NCBI RefSeq assembly: GCF_900100755.1
Contig: NZ_FNCI01000004.1
Span: 307,428-371,427 of the forward strand
DNA from: Onishia taeanensis
Lineage (GTDB): Bacteria; Pseudomonadota; Gammaproteobacteria; Pseudomonadales; Halomonadaceae
Direction: 5' to 3'
Length of the DNA: 64,000 nt
Below the pieces are notes generated by a model. That model did no database searches, was not told where the DNA came from, and saw only the letters and a program-made list of their open reading frames with translations. Below are positions 56,727-63,558 of the stretch, in pieces. The position numbers and the translations under genes were made by a program. Position 1 is the stretch's first letter; each line of letters begins with the position of its first letter.

Positions 56727-56749
56727 AGATATAAGATTCACAAATATCT
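56727..56749. promoter_or_regulatory. LysR-type operator (AGATAT-N11-ATATCT)
   Basis: A perfect inverted repeat, AGATAT and ATATCT separated by 11 bases, lies in the 173-base gap between the divergent mmsA and lysR genes. LysR-family regulators bind T-N11-A dyads of exactly this layout, so it likely controls mmsA and the regulator itself. Confidence 0.65.
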
Positions 56750-56787
56750 TGTCACTCGGCGCAGTGGCCGTTCCCAGGGAGGTAGTC

Positions 56788-57693
56788 ATGCAAGATCTCA
56801 AGGCGCTGCGCGCCTTCGTGGCCGTGGCCCATCAGGGCAGCGTGTCGCGCGCCGCCGAGGAGCTGCACCTGACCCAGCCGGCCGTCAGCCTCAAGCTCAA
56901 GCAGTTGCAGGAAACCCTGGGCCTCAGGCTCTTCCAGCGCCACGCGCAGGGGCTCGCCCTGACCAGCGATGGCCACGCCCTGCTGCCGTCCGCCGAGGCC
57001 GCACTCGCGGGCTTGCAGGCCTTCAAGATCAGCGCCCAGTCGATGCACGAGACGCTGCGTGGCCGCCTGCGCATCGGCACCATCGTTGACCCGGAATTCA
57101 TTCGCCTAGGCGCCTTGCTGCATCGATTGGTGCACCGGATCCCTCAGGTCGAGACGGAGTTGCACCACGGCACTAGCGGCTATGTGCTCGAATCACTGCT
57201 GAAACGCGAGCTGGATGTCGGCTTCTACCTGGAGTCGCCCGGCCAGATGCCGGAAACGGGGGAAGGAGCGCCGGTGGTGGAAATGGTTGAACTAACGCAT
57301 TTCGACTATAACGTTATCGCCCCGACCGGCTGGTCATCACGCCTGGCACGCACCGACTGGGCCAGCCTGGCCGCCCTGCCCTGGATCGTTACCCCACCGC
57401 GCTCTGTTCACTACCGGCTGCTAACTCAACGGATGCTGGCACATGGCCTCACACCCAACCGCGTGGCCCAGGTCGATCAGGAACCCTGCATGATCGACCT
57501 GGTGCGAGCTGGCGTAGGCCTGGCTCTGGCCCGTGATGCCAATGCCCTGCAGGAGCGCCAGGAACGCGGCCTTGTGGTTGCCAAAGGCATCAGCCTGCCC
57601 TGTGCACTGAGCTTCGTATGGCTCAAGGAGCGACGCGACGAACCGGTCATCGCCGCCGTACGCGGTGTGTTGGAGGATATTTGGTCTTTGTAG
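56788..57693 (+). CDS. LysR-family transcriptional regulator
   Basis: A 301-residue regulator with an N-terminal winged helix (residues 1-60; SRAAEELHLTQPAVSLKLKQL is split here across the recognition helix) and a periplasmic-binding-protein-like sensor domain. It is divergent from mmsA, with a LysR-type dyad between, so it most likely senses a substrate or intermediate of the mmsA/GMC pathway. The ATG at 56788 has GGGAGG 6 bases upstream. Confidence 0.9.
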   Translation: MQDLKALRAFVAVAHQGSVSRAAEELHLTQPAVSLKLKQLQETLGLRLFQRHAQGLALTSDGHALLPSAEAALAGLQAFKISAQSMHETLRGRLRIGTIVDPEFIRLGALLHRLVHRIPQVETELHHGTSGYVLESLLKRELDVGFYLESPGQMPETGEGAPVVEMVELTHFDYNVIAPTGWSSRLARTDWASLAALPWIVTPPRSVHYRLLTQRMLAHGLTPNRVAQVDQEPCMIDLVRAGVGLALARDANALQERQERGLVVAKGISLPCALSFVWLKERRDEPVIAAVRGVLEDIWSL

Positions 57694-57725
57694 ACGACGA
57701 TCATCACTGTACAGGCGGGGGTACC

Positions 57726-57818
57726 ATGAAGGGGATGACGCCCTATGCCGTCTTCAAAAATGGGCTCCCCAAGACAACGAAGAAAGAGCCCAAGAAAACG
57801 GCAGAAATTACTACTTAA
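57726..57818 (+). CDS. Possible 30-residue basic peptide
   Basis: A short frame, MKGMTPYAVFKNGLPKTTK and onward, ends TAEITT. It is Lys/Thr-rich with a GGGGG run a few bases upstream. It lies just after the lysR gene where base composition shifts from GC-rich to AT-rich. It may be a real small protein or chance. Confidence 0.35.
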   Translation: MKGMTPYAVFKNGLPKTTKKEPKKTAEITT

Positions 57819-57874
57819 CTATAGGAGTCATACGGAAGCATGTGTAAGGTAATAACCATCACTGCACAAACTGA

Positions 57875-58978
57875 TTATATACTCTTCAGGCCATCAGCCA
57901 TATCAGAGTCAGTTCTAAGCGCTTTTTCTAACAAATCGAATTTTGGCTTACCATTGACCAACAGGCAACTTTTACTTGTCACCCTTATAGCTTCTAGGCT
58001 TGAAAAATTAAAATCAGTCTCTGTCGGACAAACCAGCCTAGTCCCCCCCATATCTAGCAGCACTTTACCTCTCAACCAGCGCCCTTCCGCAACACTATCG
58101 AAGTAAGAAAGCTTCACTTCACTTTCTCTGAGACCGATCAATCCAGCAGTCCGGTAGAGTATATACTGCCCCGACACCGGATAAATGGCCACACATACTG
58201 TAGTAACAAAAAATATGCTTGCAACAACTAATGCCAGACGAAACTTTCTCCCCTGATCACTCACCAATACCCATACCATACCAGGAGCCAAAGTAGCCAA
58301 CCCAACCACCAACAGCCTTAATAAAAATCCCCACCCTATATCATCTTCACCTTCTACCAGATGAAACTTTGTCACCACATATATAGTCACAAAGCTTACA
58401 AGCCAAACCAACCACATTATAAAACTGGAGAAGAAAACTTCAATTCTACTTAAACCACAGCCTTCCAGGAAGAAATTGTCTCTGCACGAGTGCGTTTGCC
58501 AGTAAACAATCACCAAATTGATAATGTAAGAAACTAAACCTCCCGCCAGGAACATAAGTCCAGACCCATCCATAACAAAAAAAGATAAAAAGAGGGAAAG
58601 GCACTGAAAAACAAAATTAAAAGACCCTAAGATAACACACCACAAAAAAAGCCTCTTCCTATTCAAACCTTCCAACTTCCAAGGCTTATCAGTGAAAAAA
58701 ACCTCAAATAAACCAAGAAAATATGATGGCATGACCATCGAAAGCACAAAAACAAAAACCCACAAAAAACCCAGCGAGATAACAGACAGAACAGATAGGC
58801 CATTTGACAAAATCGCCATAAAGACATCCTCACGGCCAATCACTGTTAGATACAAATAAACATAAAAACCTCCAGATATAACTGCAAGTGCACTTACAGA
58901 TGCAAAAAGACTAGATAAATTACCCATATCCCAAATCTTACAAGATGCACTATCTTGCCCAAACTCACCATTACTCAT
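57875..58978 (-). CDS. Orphan polytopic membrane protein in AT-rich DNA
   Basis: A 367-residue protein of unknown function with about seven to nine hydrophobic segments, most within the first 270 residues (for example LAVISGGFYVYLYL, LLRLLVVGLATLAPGMVWVL). A soluble C-terminal part of about 90 residues follows. I recognise no domain. The ATG at 58978 (MSNGEFGQ) has GGTGGGG 5 bases upstream; the frame continues 15 codons further. It is much more AT-rich than the core genes to its left, a sign of horizontal transfer. No neighbour gives a functional hint. Confidence 0.65.
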   Translation of the reverse strand: MSNGEFGQDSASCKIWDMGNLSSLFASVSALAVISGGFYVYLYLTVIGREDVFMAILSNGLSVLSVISLGFLWVFVFVLSMVMPSYFLGLFEVFFTDKPWKLEGLNRKRLFLWCVILGSFNFVFQCLSLFLSFFVMDGSGLMFLAGGLVSYIINLVIVYWQTHSCRDNFFLEGCGLSRIEVFFSSFIMWLVWLVSFVTIYVVTKFHLVEGEDDIGWGFLLRLLVVGLATLAPGMVWVLVSDQGRKFRLALVVASIFFVTTVCVAIYPVSGQYILYRTAGLIGLRESEVKLSYFDSVAEGRWLRGKVLLDMGGTRLVCPTETDFNFSSLEAIRVTSKSCLLVNGKPKFDLLEKALRTDSDMADGLKSI

Positions 58979-59520
58979 ACAAACCCCACCTACAATATAA
59001 TAAAAGCTCTTATAAGGCCACAATTCACTAGCTATGCAAACATCCTGATTAAATGAGAATAATCATCTAAATAAAAAGGTATCAACTGGAACAATTCGCC
59101 TCTTTATCTTCCCATTCTAAACTGCCCCACCATACTACTTTTCGGACCCAAGTGCCCCGCCCAAAGTGATGCCTACTCATACCATAACGGTTCTTTACTG
59201 CGACTGCGCTTTTACATTCGAAGGCCTACGCATAATATCTGCAAAAAAACCTAAGCTATACGACCCGCATTGAATGGGGGAGCATCATGCCCCCTTTGAT
59301 ATTGCCCGACAGCCCAAAGTTTACTGGAGGGCGGCAGTTGCAATGCGAACGATCCCGCATTTCGTAAGGCCAAGGCCAACCTAAGCAGTGTTGTGTCGTT
59401 AGCCGGCTCGCTCTGACTTGGGTAGTCGTTGCCCTGTAGTTTAGAACATGTTCGCACTGGCCAATGCTAAATCAGCTCGGCATGCAAATGATAAATAAAG
59501 TAGCTGACCTTTTCACGGTG
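58979..59520. other. AT-rich spacer without a recognisable gene
   Basis: I see no coding region or RNA in these 540 bases. A short GC-rich hairpin-like run (GGGGGAGCATCATGCCCCC) sits near 59275, with no T-run beside it. The stretch separates the orphan membrane gene from the yedK remnant and looks like decayed or junction DNA. Confidence 0.4.
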
Positions 59521-59541
59521 GTTTAGGTAGGGATCGAGTCA

Positions 59542-60035
59542 AGGCGTCAGGCGTTTAAGTGTCCTGAGCCAGCGGCATCTCGGAAGTATCTACTTGGCCA
59601 CGCCGCTAGCCCACAGCCGGGCTTGCCGTACGGCCGCTCGCTCCATATCCCCGCCAGCCAGATCGGCTCGCGATCCTCGCGGCATAGGAGGTGCGGCTGC
59701 TTCCTGCCGTCCACCGGCAGCCACTAGTACCAGCCATCTGCCGGCACCAGGCAGCGGTGATGGGCGAACGACCCGCGGAAATAGTTGGAAGTGGCCACCT
59801 TCTCGACGGTGGCGTTGATGGGCTCGGGAGACTTCTCCTTCGCCCAGTGTGGCCGGAAGCCCCACCACACCTCGTCCATCACCAGCGGCGCGTCATCGCT
59901 GGGATAGCGCACCGCGGTGATCCAGGTGCCCGGCGCCACGTTGTAGCGCGGTGTCAGCTCCCGAGCCTCCAGCGATAGACGCCAGGCCTGGGAAAGCTTG
60001 GGATATGGGCTATAGAGAGCGAAGCGGCCGCACAT
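59542..60035 (-). pseudogene. yedK: Broken SOS-associated peptidase YedK/HMCES remnant
   Basis: YedK forms a DNA-protein crosslink at abasic sites through Cys2. This copy has the intact start MCGRFALYSPYP and the NVAPGTWITAVR segment, to residue 103. In the strongly conserved PADGWYEW motif the Glu codon is TAG, an amber stop (at 59721-59723). Reading through, the frame continues with LPVDGRKQPHLL and then IWSERPYGK, but it diverges and stops near 59542, so about half of the usual 220-residue protein is missing. It is GC-rich like the host and begins 8 bases after the AT-rich HEPN gene ends. Confidence 0.8.
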
Positions 60036-60043
60036 TGGTCAAC

Positions 60044-60982
60044 CTATGGAAAATACCAGTCTTCCACATCACCAGATTCATCGAATACTACAAGAGCAGC
60101 ATCTAAACCAGTTGCTAAGACCTCAGCCCTTGTCACAACTTCGCTTTTTTCTCTTCCAGTAGCCTTTGCCCGATCAAGATTAGAGCTCAAATAAGCTTTC
60201 CAGTGCCCTCGAACCTTCTTGACAAGATAAAACGGAAAATCCTCTTCACCAAGCCTTTTACTCCGATCACCAGAAAGATAGTCCTGATCAATCTGAGAAA
60301 TCTTACTTACACACCTCCCTACTACTATATCAATCGATATGGCTATAGAAATCGCTTCTCCGACATAGTTTTCCAAATCAGAATATGGTGTGTCAGCTTG
60401 AGCCACGTGGGCAGCTTTATGCCTCCTATTAGAGGCATTTTGATAAGAATTACTCAAGGGCAGCGAAACCAAGCCTATAACTTGAGCAATCGAAGTCATA
60501 ACTTCCCAAGGATTTTTTACATGAAAGCAGTTTAATGCTTCCTTTACATCAGTACCCGAAACATTGCTTTTACCAAAGCCGAACGCGTATCCTGTCAATT
60601 TAAAGCCACGCTCATTAGATGTGGAAGCAATTTTTTCTGCCTCTGACTGGATAAAGTCCAGCTTGTCAGAATGTTCCAAGTGCTTTCTTATGCTAATCTG
60701 ATGCTCTATGCTACTTACCGCCTCATATGTAACGGCTTTCTGAATTTTTTCAGGAAGCTCGTCAAAAGTCACTCTTGTTTGAGCAATCTCTTCAAAGGCA
60801 ACAGAGAAACGATTCTTTATAAAATCTTCAAGAGCAGTAAAGCCTACCACTGCCAAACCATTACGAAGAAGTTTGGACGAACCATTGGATGGAAGACTAA
60901 CTGTAGAAACAGGATCGAGACTCAGCGCCTGCTTAAAATTATTAAAATGGGAGATAAAATCTCTGCGAAACTGGACAGCCAT
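60044..60982 (-). CDS. HEPN-type protein (putative RNase toxin/effector)
   Basis: A 312-residue soluble helical protein. The motif RHKAAH (Arg187-x4-His192) fits the R-x4-6-H signature of HEPN ribonucleases, and the arrangement resembles the MAE_28990/RiboL-PSP-type HEPN proteins found beside DUF262 genes. The ATG lies 9 bases after the DUF262 stop codon, so the two genes form one operon. HEPN proteins typically cleave RNA as toxins or abortive-infection effectors, which suggests an antiviral role here. It is AT-rich compared with the host. The function is inferred. Confidence 0.7.
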   Translation of the reverse strand: MAVQFRRDFISHFNNFKQALSLDPVSTVSLPSNGSSKLLRNGLAVVGFTALEDFIKNRFSVAFEEIAQTRVTFDELPEKIQKAVTYEAVSSIEHQISIRKHLEHSDKLDFIQSEAEKIASTSNERGFKLTGYAFGFGKSNVSGTDVKEALNCFHVKNPWEVMTSIAQVIGLVSLPLSNSYQNASNRRHKAAHVAQADTPYSDLENYVGEAISIAISIDIVVGRCVSKISQIDQDYLSGDRSKRLGEEDFPFYLVKKVRGHWKAYLSSNLDRAKATGREKSEVVTRAEVLATGLDAALVVFDESGDVEDWYFP

Positions 60983-60991
60983 AAAAATCCC

Positions 60992-62062
60992 TCAGGCTAT
61001 CGCTTTAAGCATTTTATACATACTATTAATGCGAGTCACAATACTAGAGGGAGTGTTTGTGGCTTGCGACACAGACTTAACAAAAGAACTTTCTTTATAA
61101 AGCTCTTCAACCCCCTTCACAGCTTGGGCCTTATTTTTTATAGCACTTTCTCGCTCGTCACGCGTAAGCATTGACACCGCCACCATTTCAGCATCGTATA
61201 AAGGTGATATTAACTGTGAACGCCACTGACCTCCACCCAGAGGTTTTAAAAAGACTTTATCTTCCCAAATATCCTTACATACTTTTATGGACTCGTTGAA
61301 ATCACTCTCCATTTCCTGCAATCTCTTACTATCAGGATTCCTGTTCTCCTTCATAAATTCATCCATCTCTTTAGAAAGAGACCCTGACATTTTCTCCCAA
61401 TTATTCTTTAGAGTAAAAAACCTCAAGACATGCTCAATGTCGTCCATATTCTTATATGCAGAAGAACTCTTGACATGTGTTTTTAGACCTTCCACCAAAA
61501 CATCATTTTCTGAAAGGAAAAACAACAGGTCATTAAACTTCCCAGAATAAGCTACATTCCTGATTTCTTGGGGGTTCAATCTTTCCCCCCAAGTATTAAG
61601 CCTTAAAAAAACCTCGAATTTTAATTCAGGGTCAGACTGTCTGAGCAAAGTAATTGCTCTGATATATGGGCGAATAGAAAGGGCATTCTGCACAGCTGAT
61701 GGCAAATCATCAAAAGAAAGACCATTCAGCTCTTTTATTGTTTCCAACCCTGCAAGCTTAAAATCCCCAGAGATAAATCTTTTAATGGCAGTAATGCGCT
61801 GCTTTCCATCGATCACACTATATCTACCAAACTCATCCTCCGATAGATAGACCGGAGGAACAGGAACATTCATTATGAATGACTCAATGAGTCTTGATTG
61901 CTTTTCATCTCCCCATCTATCTCTTCTCTGATATGAAGGAGCTAAATTTATAGATCCCTTTTCAGCCATATCCTTGATCAAGGAAAGGGAAAAATCTGAC
62001 TGCTGAATAACAAGACTTTCCTGCGCATCTAAAAACTTTTTTTCTACAGCTTTTTTCGACAT
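60992..62062 (-). CDS. DUF262 domain protein (ParB/Srx-like)
   Basis: A 356-residue protein whose first 170 residues are a DUF262 domain. Hallmarks are PSYQRRDRW (residues 42-50), DGKQR (85-89) in SVIDGKQRITAI, and FLRLNTWGERLNPQEIRN (152-169). DUF262 proteins, including the GmrS part of GmrSD type IV restriction enzymes and Dnd/Ssp-linked factors, use the DGQR motif to bind or hydrolyse nucleotides. The usual C-terminal DUF1524 HNH nuclease domain is absent; instead a HEPN partner is encoded by the next gene. It is the first gene of this AT-rich two-gene cassette. Confidence 0.8.
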   Translation of the reverse strand: MSKKAVEKKFLDAQESLVIQQSDFSLSLIKDMAEKGSINLAPSYQRRDRWGDEKQSRLIESFIMNVPVPPVYLSEDEFGRYSVIDGKQRITAIKRFISGDFKLAGLETIKELNGLSFDDLPSAVQNALSIRPYIRAITLLRQSDPELKFEVFLRLNTWGERLNPQEIRNVAYSGKFNDLLFFLSENDVLVEGLKTHVKSSSAYKNMDDIEHVLRFFTLKNNWEKMSGSLSKEMDEFMKENRNPDSKRLQEMESDFNESIKVCKDIWEDKVFLKPLGGGQWRSQLISPLYDAEMVAVSMLTRDERESAIKNKAQAVKGVEELYKESSFVKSVSQATNTPSSIVTRINSMYKMLKAIA

Positions 62063-62104
62063 AACCCAAAATCCATCTAAAAAATCACAAGGGAAGGCTG
62101 GGAT

Positions 62105-62308
62105 TTACAAAACCCGCCCAATCCGAATCCCGCACCGCCCCAGGATCTCCACGTCCTTCATGTCCTGCGGCTTGATCAATTCCTTCTCATAGCGCGGGTT
62201 GTCGCTGATCAGCAGCCAGGCACCGCCGGCGACTCGCTGCACCCGCTTGATGCGCCGCTCGCCGTGCACTAGCAGCAAGCCCCCTCGGAGTGCAGAAGTT
62301 CTTGGCAA
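62105..62308 (-). pseudogene. C-terminal remnant of an S24-type phage repressor
   Basis: The peptide matches the last 55-65 residues of LexA/CI-like S24 repressors (LLLVHGERRIKRVQR with the catalytic-type Lys, then ISDNPRYEKELI and a final IGRCGIRIGRVL). The DNA-binding domain, the cleavage site and the catalytic Ser are missing, and the sequence upstream of about 62285 is unrelated. It is a GC-rich relic of a phage or mobile element. Confidence 0.6.
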
Positions 62309-62583
62309 GCCTGACGCTCTAGGGACTTGCCTTCCTGCATCGTGGATGCATTTGAAGAAAAATCTGGCATCACCAATTCCCGGGCCTAGTCGTTCTCATA
62401 ACACTTATGATCGACACTACCTAAGAGATATACGGCTGTCATGTCAGAATTAGCGATAACCAACCAAGGTCGGTGGCAACAACCAGGAGAAAAAGAAGGC
62501 GTGAGTGTAGCAGAGGGTCATGCGGCCCAGCGTTATGAGCGGAAGCTAGGCTAGAGATATGGACTCAAGAGAAACACAAAAAG

Positions 62584-62611
62584 AAAAAGCCGCTGAAATC
62601 AGCGGCTTTTT
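62584..62611 (-). terminator. Bidirectional terminator next to the tRNA-Ser 3' end
   Basis: A 12-bp perfect stem AAAAAGCCGCTG/CAGCGGCTTTTT around a 4-base loop, with T-runs on both sides. It lies 11 bases beyond the CCA of the tRNA-Ser fragment, the normal place for a tRNA terminator. Confidence 0.8.
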
Positions 62612-62621
62612 CGATATTCGG

Positions 62622-62650
62622 TGGCGGAGGGGGAGGGATTCGAATCCTCC
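62622..62650 (-). other. tRNA-Ser 3' end fragment: putative attachment site core
   Basis: On the minus strand the DNA reads as the T-arm and acceptor end of a class II tRNA: T-loop TTCGAAT, CCCCTCC 3' acceptor strand, discriminator G and encoded CCA. The matching 5' acceptor strand (GGAGGGG), D-arm and a proper anticodon arm are absent upstream; one T-stem pair is also mismatched. The 3' end plus its terminator joined to unrelated DNA is the structure left when an integrase inserts an element into a tRNA gene. The intact tRNA would be at the other end of the element. Length of the core is uncertain. Confidence 0.6.
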
Positions 62651-62805
62651 ATTAGCACCAATCCACACGATAACCCACTGATTCCAAACAGTCCACGTCC
62701 CTGGCGTCGGGGATTTCTGTTCCCGGCGCGTTCCCATGAGTACACAGAGAATGCCGCGCGACGTGCGTGTGCGGGCGCATGTGTGAGGGGTATCTCAGAA
62801 TCCGT

Positions 62806-63111
62806 GGGGGGCTCGGAAAAAGGTAACAAAGGTAACGGCTTTCAAAATTCAGGCTTAACCAATTGATATATAAGGGTTTAATACAGTCGTTCAAAAGGTA
62901 ACAAAAAGGTGACGAAAAGGTGATGCGTTACCTTTTTGAATGGTATTTTTCTCTATTTCTAATACCTATATAAATCAGCAACTTATTGAAGCGTTACCTT
63001 TTGCGTTACCTTTTGCGACCTTTTTGAGGTTACAGGATTCTCCTTTTTAAACAGCAAGATAGCCATCCCAAACAGCGCCTGTGACCGATGTTACCTTTTT
63101 CCGAGCCCCCC
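62806..63111. repeat. AAGGTAAC repeat array bounded by a 22-bp inverted repeat
   Basis: A perfect 22-bp inverted repeat (62806-62827 and 63090-63111; left copy GGGGGGCTCGG then AAAAAGGTAAC) encloses 262 bases. Inside are forward AAGGTAAC/AAGGTGAC copies near 62820, 62829, 62895, 62906 and 62916, and reverse GTTACCTT copies at 62927, 62993, 63005 and 63090. A TCAAAAGGTAAC / GTTACCTTTTTGA dyad is at 62891-62939. The inner DNA is AT-rich and codes for nothing obvious. Likely roles are integrase arm sites or replication iterons. Confidence 0.8.
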
Positions 63112-63475
63112 CCAGGCTCTCAGAATCAGGCACGCTATCAGCAGCCTGCTCGTCAGCACTAAATTCCGCATAGATCCGCATAATTCCCACCTACCTCATC
63201 ACCTACCCGCAGCCCAACAACGGCGCGGCCTGGAGCCCGGGTGCATGGGTGCATAAAAACCGACACGTTTAGCGCGCAGGCGGGGCGGGGTGTCGACGGC
63301 GCGCGGCGGGGCGCCGCTGGGGTGGGCCGGTGGCAGCCGCTGGTAGCGCTCAGCGTTCGCGAGCGGAGAACGCGAGGTCGTGATCGGCCAGCGAGCCGCG
63401 CCGCTCAGGCGAGCGCACAGCGAGATTGATGCACTACGAGGAACGAATGCGTCTCACTAGATATTGGTCGCGTGA
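63112..63475. other. Non-coding GC-rich stretch with a cos-like patch
   Basis: No gene seen. GC-rich 63274-63292 (GCGCAGGCGGGGCGGGGTG) shares AGGCGGGG with the P2/P4 cohesive end as I remember it, and lies between the attachment region and the gpQ portal gene, where cos sits in phiCTX-type P2 relatives. The cos call is tentative. Confidence 0.35.
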
Positions 63476-63480
63476 GCACG

Positions 63481-63503
63481 AAAAAGCCGCCCGGTTGGGC
63501 GGC
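63481..63503 (-). terminator. Terminator downstream of the portal gene
   Basis: GCCGCCC/GGGCGGC stem with a 4-base loop (63486-63503), followed on the minus strand by TTTTT (63485-63481). It lies 55 bases after the portal stop codon and ends leftward late transcription. Confidence 0.75.
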
Positions 63504-63558
63504 TGGTTATGAGGTTGGCGAGATCGGCGCGTGTGACGACGAGCGCTGGCAGGCGCGC

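Noticed and set aside
62622..62715. Complete tRNA-Ser gene on the minus strand
   Set aside because: The 5' acceptor strand and D-arm are missing, and a GGA-like anticodon triplet upstream cannot form a proper 5-bp stem, so only the 3' end is present.
62621..62866. 81-codon plus-strand open frame starting MAEGEGF
   Set aside because: Its first codons are the reverse of the tRNA-Ser 3' end; frames of this kind next to tRNA attachment sites are artefacts.
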